DNA of 5,261 bases, from contig JAUWAH010000216.1 of assembly GCA_030602145.1 (NCBI GenBank), positions 1 to 5,261 on the forward strand, given 5' to 3'. The stretch comes from Desulfobulbus sp. (GTDB taxonomy: Bacteria > Desulfobacterota > Desulfobulbia > Desulfobulbales > Desulfobulbaceae). Below the pieces are notes generated by a model. That model did no database searches. It saw nothing but the letters and a program-made list of their open reading frames with translations, and had not been told where the DNA came from. The position numbers were made by a program, and so were the translations under genes. Numbering within the stretch: the stretch's first letter is position 1; each line of letters opens with the position of its first letter. Positions 1-5,261 of this stretch are shown here, one piece after another.

Positions 1-1
1 G

Positions 2-361
2 CCGATCATGGCCATCGACACCGACTTCACCATTACCTTCATGACTCCTGCCGGGGCAGGGGTGGTTGGCCTGACACCGGACGAGGTCCTGGGTAAGAAA
101 TGTTACGATCTGTTTAAGACGCCGCATTGCCGAACCGAGAAATGCGCCTGCGGCCAGGCGATGAAACGGGATGCAATCGTCACCGAGGAGACCATCGCCC
201 GGCCGCGTGACGGTATGATCGTGCCGATCAAGTACACCGGCGCGCCGATCAAGGATGCCAAGGGCAATATCAAGGGGGCGCTCGAGTTTATCCTCGATAT
301 CACCGAGGAGGCACGTCAGCGGCACGATGCCAACACCAAGATTGAGAATCTCAACGCCATC
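2..361 (+). repeat. PAS repeat unit 1 (left-truncated)
   Basis: First visible copy of a roughly 366-base in-frame tandem repeat encoding a PAS domain plus linker. It aligns with units 2 and 3 from the first in-frame codon of the window, so only a few bases of the unit are missing. The cysteine cluster is C-x8-HC-x4-CAC. Bases 222-255 are identical to 588-621 in unit 2, and about 40 bases from 228 are identical to the matching part of unit 3. Confidence 0.9.
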
Positions 362-1930
362 CCGACGCCGATTCTTTCGATCGATACTGACTTTACCATC
401 AACTACATCAACCCGGCGGGCGCGGCGGCGGTGGGCCTGACTCCGGATGACGCCATCGGTCGCAAGTGTTTCGATCTGTTCAAGACGCCCCATTGCCAGA
501 CCGAAAAATGCGCCTGCAACCGGGCCATGAAAACCGATTCGGTGATCAGCGAGGAGACCATTGCCCGGCCGCGAGACGGAGTGATCATGCCGATCAAGTA
601 CACCGGCGCGCCGATCAAGGACGCCAAGGGCAACATCACCGGCGCGCTCGAGTTCGTGCTCGACATTACCGATGAGGCGCGCCAGCGTCAGGAGGCCAAC
701 GAGAAGATCGAGAACCTCAACGTCATCCCCACGCCGATTTTCTCCATCGATACCGAGTTCACCATCACCTACATCAATCCGGCCGGGGCCCGGGCACTGG
801 GAATGAGTGTCGATGAACTGATCGGCAAGAAATGTTACTCCCTGTTCAACACTACCCATTGCCACACTGACCAATGCGCCTGCAATCAGGCAATGCGGTC
901 CGACAGCGTGGTGTCGGCCAAGACCGTGGCCAGGGTCAACGGCCGGGAAATTCCTTTCAAGTACACCGGCGCGCCGATCAAGGATGCCAAGGGCAACATC
1001 AAGGGCGCGCTGGAATTTGCCCTCGATATCAGCTCCGAGGCCGAGGTCGAGCAGTTGGTCAGCACCGCCAGCGGCGAAGTGTCCGATTTGGTCGCCGATT
1101 CCCGGCGCCAGATGGAGCAGGTGCGGGACAACATGGACCTGATGAACAAGTCGCTTGATGAGGAGGTGGTCCGTCTGGATGCGTCGGAGACCAGTATCCG
1201 CCGGATGCTGGAATCGTCCACCGAAATGCTGGGCGTGAGCGAAAAGGTCAGCCAGTTGGCCGGGTCCATGTCCCGTGAGGCGGAAAACGGCCGCAGGGCC
1301 GGAGCCGAAGCCGGCGACAAGATGCAGCAGATCAACCGTTCCATGCAGCAGAACAACGAGATGGTGTCCACCCTGGTGGGCCAGGTGGAGAAGATCGGCA
1401 GTTTTGTCGACATCATCAAGGAAATCGCCTCCCAGACCAATCTGCTGGCCTTCAACGCCGCCATCGAGGCCGCCAGGGCCGGCGATGCCGGCCGCGGCTT
1501 CGCGGTGGTCGCCGACGAGGTCCGCAAGTTGGCCGAGAACAGTTCACGGTCGGCGGTGGATATCTCCAACATCGTCAAGATGGTGGAAGGCGACAGCCGT
1601 CAGACCATCGCCGCCATGCAGGATGGCATGCGCATGCTCGACGACGGTTCCAAGGTGATCAGCACAGCCCTGACGGCCATGGAGGAGATTTCCAGCGGCA
1701 TCATGACCATATCGAGTTCGGTGGACGATGTCAGCCATCGGGCCGCCGATCTGGCCGATCACGGTCAGAAGGTGATGGAACAGATCCAGACGGTGGTCAA
1801 ATCCGCAGGAGATAATCGCCAGACCACCGAAAACGTGCAGCATTCGGTGACCGATACGGTGAACGCGCTCGACCGGCTGATGGCCTCCAGCAGTTCGTTG
1901 CAGGCGGCAGTCAACAACATGTGTCAATAA
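2..1930 (+). CDS. Methyl-accepting chemotaxis protein with three tandem cysteine-bearing PAS domains (5'-partial)
   Basis: This is a chemoreceptor that would signal through CheW/CheA to the flagellar motor or a related output. The reading frame is open to the left edge. The codons before the ATG at 8 read Pro-Ile and match the 'PI' preceding the equivalent residue in repeats 2 and 3, so that ATG is internal and the start lies upstream. Counting that Met as residue 1, PAS units cover about 1-118, 119-240 and 241-345. Each carries C-x8-C-x4-C-x-C (C32/C41/C46/C48, then +122 and +244) and a conserved [14 protein letters not shown] strand. A long helical coiled coil follows, with the MCP hairpin tip near 487-506 ([20 protein letters not shown]). 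No transmembrane segment is visible, so this part looks cytoplasmic; a membrane anchor upstream cannot be excluded. There is no C-terminal NWETF-type CheR/CheB tether. The MCP call is secure. The ligand is unknown; the cysteines suggest metal, Fe-S or redox sensing, which is inference. Confidence 0.95.
   Translation, partial: PIMAIDTDFTITFMTPAGAGVVGLTPDEVLGKKCYDLFKTPHCRTEKCACGQAMKRDAIVTEETIARPRDGMIVPIKYTGAPIKDAKGNIKGALEFILDITEEARQRHDANTKIENLNAIPTPILSIDTDFTINYINPAGAAAVGLTPDDAIGRKCFDLFKTPHCQTEKCACNRAMKTDSVISEETIARPRDGVIMPIKYTGAPIKDAKGNITGALEFVLDITDEARQRQEANEKIENLNVIPTPIFSIDTEFTITYINPAGARALGMSVDELIGKKCYSLFNTTHCHTDQCACNQAMRSDSVVSAKTVARVNGREIPFKYTGAPIKDAKGNIKGALEFALDISSEAEVEQLVSTASGEVSDLVADSRRQMEQVRDNMDLMNKSLDEEVVRLDASETSIRRMLESSTEMLGVSEKVSQLAGSMSREAENGRRAGAEAGDKMQQINRSMQQNNEMVSTLVGQVEKIGSFVDIIKEIASQTNLLAFNAAIEAARAGDAGRGFAVVADEVRKLAENSSRSAVDISNIVKMVEGDSRQTIAAMQDGMRMLDDGSKVISTALTAMEEISSGIMTISSSVDDVSHRAADLADHGQKVMEQIQTVVKSAGDNRQTTENVQHSVTDTVNALDRLMASSSSLQAAVNNMCQ
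362..727 (+). repeat. PAS repeat unit 2
   Basis: Complete 122-codon unit starting at the PTPI motif and ending in the linker with [15 protein letters not shown]. That linker is nearly identical to the end of unit 1 ([15 protein letters not shown]). It carries the same four cysteines (C154, C163, C168, C170 counted from the Met at 8). The linker between PAS units is probably a signalling helix that joins the domains in register. Confidence 0.9.
728..1042 (+). repeat. PAS repeat unit 3 (most diverged, without the repeat linker)
   Basis: Third PAS copy, starting at PTPI and keeping all four cysteines (C276, C285, C290, C292). It is one residue shorter before the KYTGAPIKD motif and differs most from the other two in its middle part. 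After the ALDIS strand the sequence leaves the repeat linker and runs into the coiled coil of the MCP signalling domain. Confidence 0.85.
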
Positions 1931-1942
1931 GCATGATCGGTT

Positions 1943-1970
1943 GGCGGGGAGGGCGTTGTTCCTTCCCGCC
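1943..1970 (+). terminator. Strong hairpin after the chemoreceptor gene, possible terminator
   Basis: The arms GGCGGGGAGG (1943-1952) and CCTTCCCGCC (1961-1970) pair over 10 bp with one G-U wobble around an 8-base loop. It begins 12 bases after the MCP stop codon, which is a usual place for a terminator. No T-run follows on either strand, so it is not a canonical intrinsic terminator. It may instead stabilise the mRNA 3' end or act with Rho. Confidence 0.45.
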
Positions 1971-1978
1971 GGCCGGCG
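1967..1978. other. 12-bp perfect palindrome CGCCGGCCGGCG
   Basis: A perfect dyad that overlaps the right arm of the hairpin and ends 14 bases before the acetyltransferase start. It could be a protein-binding site or an alternative RNA fold competing with the hairpin. In GC-rich DNA such a short GC-only palindrome may also be chance. Confidence 0.3.
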
Positions 1979-1992
1979 AATGAGGCAGGTCG

Positions 1993-2556
1993 ATGACCAT
2001 CTTCGGTGACAGGATCTTCACCATCAGGCTGCTGCTTCGGCGCATCGAGGCAAGCGACCTGCGCTTGCTGGCCGAATGGAGTAACGATCCAACCACCTAC
2101 GGCGACTACCTGAGTCCGGAACACCTGACGGTGGACCAGTTGACCGTCCAACTGCGGGCCGGGGTGCTGTGGGCCGAACGGAACAAGACCTTTCTCATCG
2201 AGTTGCGCGATGGGACGCCCGTGGGCACGATCCACTACTGGATTCGTCCCGAAGAACCGGGAGCGGCAGTGATCGCGGTCCGCATCGCCAGCCCCGAGAT
2301 GCGCTGCAAGGGCTATGGGACCGAGGCGCAGAAGTACCTGATCCTCTTTCTTTTCAACCGGCTCGACATTCAACGGGTGGAAATGTACACCGATATCAAC
2401 AATCTGATCCAGCAGCGTTGTCTGCAGAAACTGGGGTTCGAACTCGCCCAGGCCCTGCCCTATGCCGACCAGCAGGTGCAGCGCATTGGCTATCTCTACC
2501 GTTTGGGCCGTCACCAATTCGTCCATCAACCGATCTACCAGCATCATTATGCCTAA
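1993..2556 (+). CDS. GNAT-family N-acetyltransferase, RimJ/RimL-like
   Basis: This probable acetyltransferase moves the acetyl group of acetyl-CoA onto an amine on a protein N-terminus, lysine or small molecule; the substrate is unknown. At 187 residues it has the usual length for this group. The N-terminal part (about 11-33, RLLLRRIEASDLRLLAEWSND) is the typical first strand and helix of Acetyltransf_3 proteins. The acetyl-CoA pyrophosphate loop is R104-C-K-G-Y-G109 (RxxGxG), and the C-terminal motif DINN...QKLGF lies at 134-149, with Q140 where many members have Ser. The His-rich tail (HQFVHQPIYQHHYA) is not a recognised motif. The ATG at 1993 has only a weak AGG-type ribosome site (GAGGCAGG) but begins exactly at the family N-terminus. 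It lies 62 bases after the MCP gene, and its last 8 bases overlap the deacetylase start, so the two are probably translated together. Confidence 0.9.
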   Translation: MTIFGDRIFTIRLLLRRIEASDLRLLAEWSNDPTTYGDYLSPEHLTVDQLTVQLRAGVLWAERNKTFLIELRDGTPVGTIHYWIRPEEPGAAVIAVRIASPEMRCKGYGTEAQKYLILFLFNRLDIQRVEMYTDINNLIQQRCLQKLGFELAQALPYADQQVQRIGYLYRLGRHQFVHQPIYQHHYA

Positions 2557-3580
2557 GCAACCGGGGATCCTGTTCGACCGCAGGTTTTATGACCATGCCA
2601 TCCGGCAGCATTCCCTGGAGAATGCGGCCCGGGTCCGGGGGTTGTATCACAGCCTCGAAGGCCCGGAGTACGCTGGCCGGTTGCGCGTCTATCAGCCCAG
2701 GGAGGCAACCGGGGCCGACATTGAGGCCGTGCACTCGACCTTCTATCTCGACCAACTGCGCGAGCATGTCAATGCCGACAATCCCTACTCCTACGACCGG
2801 GATACTTATCTGATGGAGCAGAGTCTTTACACTGCGGCCCTGGCCGCCGGGGGATGCCTGGAGTTGGCGGACCGGATAGTGAGCGGCGAGATCGATTACG
2901 GGTTCGCTCTTGTCCGGCCACCGGGCCATCATGCCGAGCCGGGGCGGGGCATGGGATTCTGCGTGCTGAACAATGTGGCCATTACCGCCGAATACCTGCG
3001 CCGGGTTCACGGCATGCAGCGCATCCTCATCCTTGATTTCGATGTCCACCACGGTAACGGCACCCAGGCTGTGTTCTCCGAGAGCGATCAGGTGTTCTTT
3101 GTCTCTATTCACCAGGAAAAACTGTTTCCCTTCACTGGCGGAACTCAGGAAGTCGGTGGTGGTCGGGGTCGGGGGTACACGGTCAACCTGCCGGTGCCGC
3201 AGCAGTTTGCCGATCCGGAATACCTCTTCCTGCTCGGCAAGGTGCTCAGCGGGGTGGTCGAGCAGTTTCTCCCCCAGATCATCCTGGTCTCGGCCGGTTA
3301 TGATGGCCATTGTGAGGAACCGATCAGCCGGGTGCTGCTGTCAACGAGCTGGTACGCCACCATCACCGAGTTGCTGAAATGTCTGGCGCACGAAACCTGC
3401 GAGAACCGGCTGCTGTTTGTGCTCGAGGGCGGCTACAATCCCGTTTCCCTGGAGGCGTCGGTCCTGGCGACGGTGGACAGCCTGCTGCGTCCGGTCGGTC
3501 GAAGGCCGGGGGTGGTCCATTCCGAGCGGGCGGCCCGTATCCTCAACAATCATCCCCTGCACGCCTTCTGGACTGTGTAG
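2549..3580 (+). CDS. HDAC-fold zinc deacetylase (class II-like; AcuC / acetylpolyamine amidohydrolase superfamily)
   Basis: This probable Zn-dependent hydrolase removes acetyl groups from acetyl-lysine, acetylpolyamines or related amides in the cytoplasm. At 343 residues it is full length for bacterial members. The active site looks complete: the His pair H127-H128 in RPPGHHAEPG, a class II signature; MGFCVLNNVAI after it; the charge-relay and zinc residues D163, D165 and H167 in LDFDVHHGNGT; the third zinc ligand D252 in SAGYDGH, usually SAGFDAH; and the catalytic Tyr Y296 in EGGY. The frame is open further upstream to an ATG at 2462, but those 29 codons lie inside the acetyltransferase in another frame. 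The family homology starts just after the ATG at 2549 (GILFDRRFYDH). That start has no clear Shine-Dalgarno site and overlaps the upstream stop, which suggests translational coupling. The exact substrate cannot be read from the sequence. A link to the acetyltransferase product is inferred from gene order. Confidence 0.95.
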   Translation: MPKQPGILFDRRFYDHAIRQHSLENAARVRGLYHSLEGPEYAGRLRVYQPREATGADIEAVHSTFYLDQLREHVNADNPYSYDRDTYLMEQSLYTAALAAGGCLELADRIVSGEIDYGFALVRPPGHHAEPGRGMGFCVLNNVAITAEYLRRVHGMQRILILDFDVHHGNGTQAVFSESDQVFFVSIHQEKLFPFTGGTQEVGGGRGRGYTVNLPVPQQFADPEYLFLLGKVLSGVVEQFLPQIILVSAGYDGHCEEPISRVLLSTSWYATITELLKCLAHETCENRLLFVLEGGYNPVSLEASVLATVDSLLRPVGRRPGVVHSERAARILNNHPLHAFWTV

Positions 3581-3600
3581 CGACAACCGGACACGATGAG

Positions 3601-4029
3601 ATGACCCAACCGATAGCCATCGATACCACCTCCCTGCGGACCATATTCGCCGAGTGCCGGCAATGTGGGACCTGCTGCACGTCTTATCGTAAAATTACTC
3701 TTCAGCAGGACGAAGTCGAGTTCATCCGAAAAATGGGCGGACATGTGGGCGTGGACCTCACCTTGGCCCAGCTCCGCGACAGGCCGATTGACGAGCTGAT
3801 GGCAGAGGCTGCAGCGAGGGGCAAAATTTTCATGATCCACCCCGACGACAAGGGATGCCTTTTTTTGCAGAAGAGAAACGACAAGTACGTCTGTCGGATC
3901 TACCACCACCGGCCGCGTGCTTGCCGGGGCTTTCGTTGCAACTTCGCCGATTCCAGCTTTTTGGAGCTGTTCGGCGGCGCCGACAGCATGCAGCTGTTGG
4001 GCAAGGACCGGTTCGGCCTGCCGCTGTGA
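3601..4029 (+). CDS. YkgJ-family CxxCxxCC cysteine-cluster protein (putative Zn/Fe-binding)
   Basis: Small 142-residue cytoplasmic-looking protein. The N-terminal cluster C19-x2-C22-x2-C25-C26 is followed by C86 (GCLFLQ), C98 (YVCRIYHHRP), C108 (ACRGF) and C113. This is the arrangement of the CxxCxxCC family (PF03692), described as zinc- or iron-chelating but without a well-defined role. The ATG at 3601 begins 20 bases after the deacetylase stop. Although the frame is open for over 200 bases upstream, that stretch is the deacetylase gene in another frame, and no in-frame start lies in the gap. The Shine-Dalgarno site is weak. An ATG at 3596 is in another frame and stops at once. The tight spacing suggests it is the last gene of the acetyltransferase-deacetylase operon. 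A role in metal supply or protection for the zinc deacetylase is conceivable but speculative. Confidence 0.88.
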   Translation: MTQPIAIDTTSLRTIFAECRQCGTCCTSYRKITLQQDEVEFIRKMGGHVGVDLTLAQLRDRPIDELMAEAAARGKIFMIHPDDKGCLFLQKRNDKYVCRIYHHRPRACRGFRCNFADSSFLELFGGADSMQLLGKDRFGLPL

Positions 4030-4033
4030 TTGG

Positions 4034-4056
4034 TGGTCAGTCTGGCCAGGTGACCA
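4034..4056. other. Inverted repeat TGGTCA-N11-TGACCA after the cysteine-cluster gene
   Basis: Six-base arms (4034-4039 and 4051-4056) flank an 11-base centre that itself contains the palindrome CTGGCCAG (4042-4049). It starts five bases after the stop codon. There is no T-run after it, so termination is doubtful. The nested symmetry would also suit a dimeric regulator binding upstream of the next promoter. Confidence 0.3.
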
Positions 4057-4121
4057 TGGAGCCGTTTGGAAAATTACTGGAAGTGTCGTGGTTTTTATGA
4101 GGTAGGCGCTCAGATGTCTGT

Positions 4122-4150
4122 TTGACGGCGGTCAGCTTTTCGCCTAAGAT
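4122..4150 (+). promoter_or_regulatory. Sigma70-like promoter for the ErcA-like gene
   Basis: The -35 box TTGACG (4122-4127, 5 of 6 to consensus) and the -10 box TAAGAT (4145-4150, 4 of 6, with the key T, A and final T kept) are separated by the ideal 17 bases. The predicted start near 4157 gives a leader of about 70 bases before the ATG at 4229. It lies in the only long intergenic gap of the window, as expected for a new transcription unit. The call rests on sequence match only. Confidence 0.45.
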
Positions 4151-4189
4151 GTACTTGTCGGATGGTTCACTGTTGCTGTTCGCCATGAC

Positions 4190-4218
4190 AGGAGAGGGAC
4201 AGGCCTGTCGAGGAGAGG
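4190..4218. promoter_or_regulatory. Direct AGGAGAGG repeats flanking the palindrome GACAGGCCTGTC
   Basis: AGGAGAGG occurs at 4190-4197 and again at 4211-4218, 21 bases or two helical turns apart. A perfect 12-bp palindrome (4198-4209) lies between them. The block is downstream of the predicted promoter and just before the start codon. It could be an operator or a leader control site. The second repeat doubles as the ribosome binding region. Confidence 0.35.
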
Positions 4219-4220
4219 TG
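4211..4220 (+). promoter_or_regulatory. Ribosome binding site of the ErcA-like gene
   Basis: AGGAGAGGTG contains GAGGTG (4215-4220), a strong match to the 16S rRNA tail, ending 8 bases before the ATG at 4229. An in-frame GTG at 4220 is possible but would sit inside this site, so the ATG is preferred. Confidence 0.65.
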
Positions 4221-4228
4221 TGGACGCC

Positions 4229-5261
4229 ATGCGGAGCATACGGAAATTTGTCGCCCCGGAGATCGTGTTCGGTGAGGGAGCGGTGGAGTTGCTTGGACGC
4301 TACGCCGCCAATTTCGGTGCCCAGCGAGTCTTTGTGGTCACCGATCAGGGGGTGGTGAATGTCCGGCTTGTCGACAGGGTTGTGAACCTGCTCCGCGCCG
4401 CCAACGTGGAGGCGGTGGTCTACGACCGGGTGAGCCCCAATCCCCGTGATCACGAGGTGACGGCCGGCGCGGTCGCCTACCATAATTCCCGCTGCGACGT
4501 GATCATCGCCGTGGGCGGCGGCAGCCCCATGGATTGCGCCAAGGGCATCAGCGTCGTCTCCGTCAACGGCGGTGACATCCTCGAATTTGAGGGCGTGGAC
4601 AGGGTGGGGGCGCCCGGACCGCCGCTCATCTGCATACCCACCACCGCCGGCTCGTCCGCCGACGTTTCCCAGTTCGCCATCATCACCAAGGTGGTTGATC
4701 AGGTCAAGGTGGCGATCATCAGTAAAAGCGTGGTCCCCGATGTGGCCCTGATCGATCCGGCCGCCACCCTGACCATGGATCGCCACCTGACCCTGTGCAC
4801 CGGTCTCGACGCCCTCGCCCATGCCATCGAGGCCTATGTCAGCACGGCGGCATCGGATCTCACCGACCTCCATGCCCTGGAGGCCATCCGCCTGCTTCAC
4901 CGCTACCTGCCCGAGACCCTGGAGCGGCTTGATGACCTGGCCCTCCGCGACCGGATCATGCTGGCCAGCCTGCAGGCCGGCCTGGCCTTTTCCAATGCCA
5001 GCCTGGGGGCGGTCCATGCGATGGCGCACAGCCTCGGCGGCCTGCTCGATTTGCCCCACGGCGAATGCAACGGCCTGCTGCTCGATCACGTCATCGCGTA
5101 TAATTACGGTGGTGCGTCGGAGCGATACGACCGGATAGGCGCGATCTTCGGAGTCGAGGCGCCCTCTTCTTCGGTCGAGGAAAGATGTCGGGCAGTGGTG
5201 GCTTCGATCCGGGGGTTCAAGGAGCGGCTGGGGATGCAATCCGGTTTGGGGCGCCGGGGCG
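4229..5261 (+). CDS. ercA: Iron-containing alcohol dehydrogenase, ErcA-like (3'-partial)
   Basis: Group III Fe-ADH family protein with an N-terminal NAD-binding part and a C-terminal helical metal-binding part. The 344 visible residues (MRSIRKFVAPEIVFGEGA...) contain G96-G-G-S-P-M-D-C-A-K105 for NAD binding and P137-T-T-A-G-S-S-A-D-V-S147, where catalytic relatives usually have TTAGTGSE. The four metal ligand positions are D194, H198, H263 and H277 (DALAHAIEAY, HAMAHSLGG, LPHGECNG), at almost the same numbering as in FucO. The frame is open to the right edge; family members are about 380-390 residues, so roughly 40 are missing. The FVAPEIVFG start, GGGSPMDCAKGI, ILEFEGVD and TAGSSADVSQFAII are as I recall them from ErcA, the alcohol-dehydrogenase-like protein that controls ethanol oxidation in Pseudomonas. 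With all metal ligands kept it may still be an active dehydrogenase, so 'ErcA' is a family resemblance rather than a proven role. It has its own promoter and a good ribosome site. Confidence 0.92.
   Translation, partial: MRSIRKFVAPEIVFGEGAVELLGRYAANFGAQRVFVVTDQGVVNVRLVDRVVNLLRAANVEAVVYDRVSPNPRDHEVTAGAVAYHNSRCDVIIAVGGGSPMDCAKGISVVSVNGGDILEFEGVDRVGAPGPPLICIPTTAGSSADVSQFAIITKVVDQVKVAIISKSVVPDVALIDPAATLTMDRHLTLCTGLDALAHAIEAYVSTAASDLTDLHALEAIRLLHRYLPETLERLDDLALRDRIMLASLQAGLAFSNASLGAVHAMAHSLGGLLDLPHGECNGLLLDHVIAYNYGGASERYDRIGAIFGVEAPSSSVEERCRAVVASIRGFKERLGMQSGLGRRG

Noticed and set aside
886..1578. A 230-codon open frame on the - strand
   Set aside because: It is antisense to the third PAS unit and the MCP signalling domain. 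The low-complexity Ser/Leu/Ala-rich product mirrors the coiled-coil codons.
2462..2548. Upstream extension of the deacetylase to an earlier ATG
   Set aside because: The 29 added residues show no family similarity and are read out of frame inside the acetyltransferase gene. The family N-terminus begins right after the ATG at 2549.
2396..3310. A 304-codon open frame on the - strand
   Set aside because: It is antisense to the acetyltransferase end and the HDAC-fold gene, both of which have clear family motifs. The antisense product shows none.
4163..4177. Possible sigma54 (-24/-12) promoter, TGGTTCACTGTTGCT
   Set aside because: It has GG and GC elements, but they are 9 bases apart instead of the required 10, and the -24 element matches poorly (TGGTTC against TGGCAC).
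4122..4358. Small + strand open frame overlapping the start of the ErcA-like gene
   Set aside because: It starts at a TTG that belongs to the predicted -35 box, has no ribosome site, and runs in another frame into the dehydrogenase gene.
5099..5106. TATAAT sequence inside the ErcA-like gene
   Set aside because: It encodes part of the conserved AYNY stretch, no good -35 box lies 16-18 bases upstream, and no gene starts just after it.
4037..5239. A 400-codon open frame on the - strand
   Set aside because: It lies antisense to the iron alcohol dehydrogenase, whose motifs and metal ligands are unmistakable on the + strand. Its translation is rich in His, Gly and Asp with no recognisable domain, as expected for a shadow of GC-rich coding DNA.
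1..5261. Mobile elements, CRISPR arrays, tRNA or rRNA genes
   Set aside because: I found no transposase or integrase motifs, no short regularly spaced repeats with unique spacers, and no tRNA- or rRNA-like sequence. The only long repeats are the in-frame PAS units.

Overview
The window is GC-rich and densely coded. Every convincing gene lies on the + strand, and both edges cut through genes. The gene set is a soluble-looking chemoreceptor with tandem cysteine-bearing PAS domains, a GNAT acetyltransferase, a class II-like HDAC-fold deacetylase, a CxxCxxCC cluster protein and an ErcA-like iron alcohol dehydrogenase. This fits an environmental, probably anaerobic, Gram-negative bacterium. Desulfobacterota (former Deltaproteobacteria, Desulfobulbus-like) is my best guess, but it is inferred from gene content and style only.

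Positions 2-1930 hold the 3' part of a methyl-accepting chemotaxis protein. It has three tandem PAS repeats of about 122 residues, each with the same four-cysteine pattern (C-x8-C-x4-C-x-C), followed by a full cytoplasmic signalling domain. The first repeat already aligns with the others at the left edge, so the ATG at 8 is internal and the gene starts upstream. A 62-base gap follows. It holds a strong hairpin without a T-run and an overlapping 12-bp palindrome.

Positions 1993-4029 look like a three-gene operon. A RimJ/RimL-type GNAT acetyltransferase (1993-2556) overlaps an HDAC-family deacetylase (2549-3580) by 8 bases. After 20 bases comes a small YkgJ-type cysteine-cluster protein (3601-4029). 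The acetyltransferase and deacetylase could form a reversible acetylation pair, similar in concept to AcuA/AcuC of Bacillus, but the substrate is unknown.

A 199-base gap (4030-4228) contains a credible sigma70-like promoter, an inverted repeat, a 12-bp palindrome flanked by direct AGGAGAGG repeats, and a good ribosome binding site. It leads into a group III iron-dependent alcohol dehydrogenase-like gene (4229 to beyond 5261), which resembles the regulatory protein ErcA. It has no stop before the right edge.

I do not see a clearly new defence or mobile system. The most interesting points are the cysteine-bearing PAS array, with its nearly identical internal DNA, and the translationally overlapping acetyltransferase/deacetylase pair with its metal-type cysteine-cluster neighbour.
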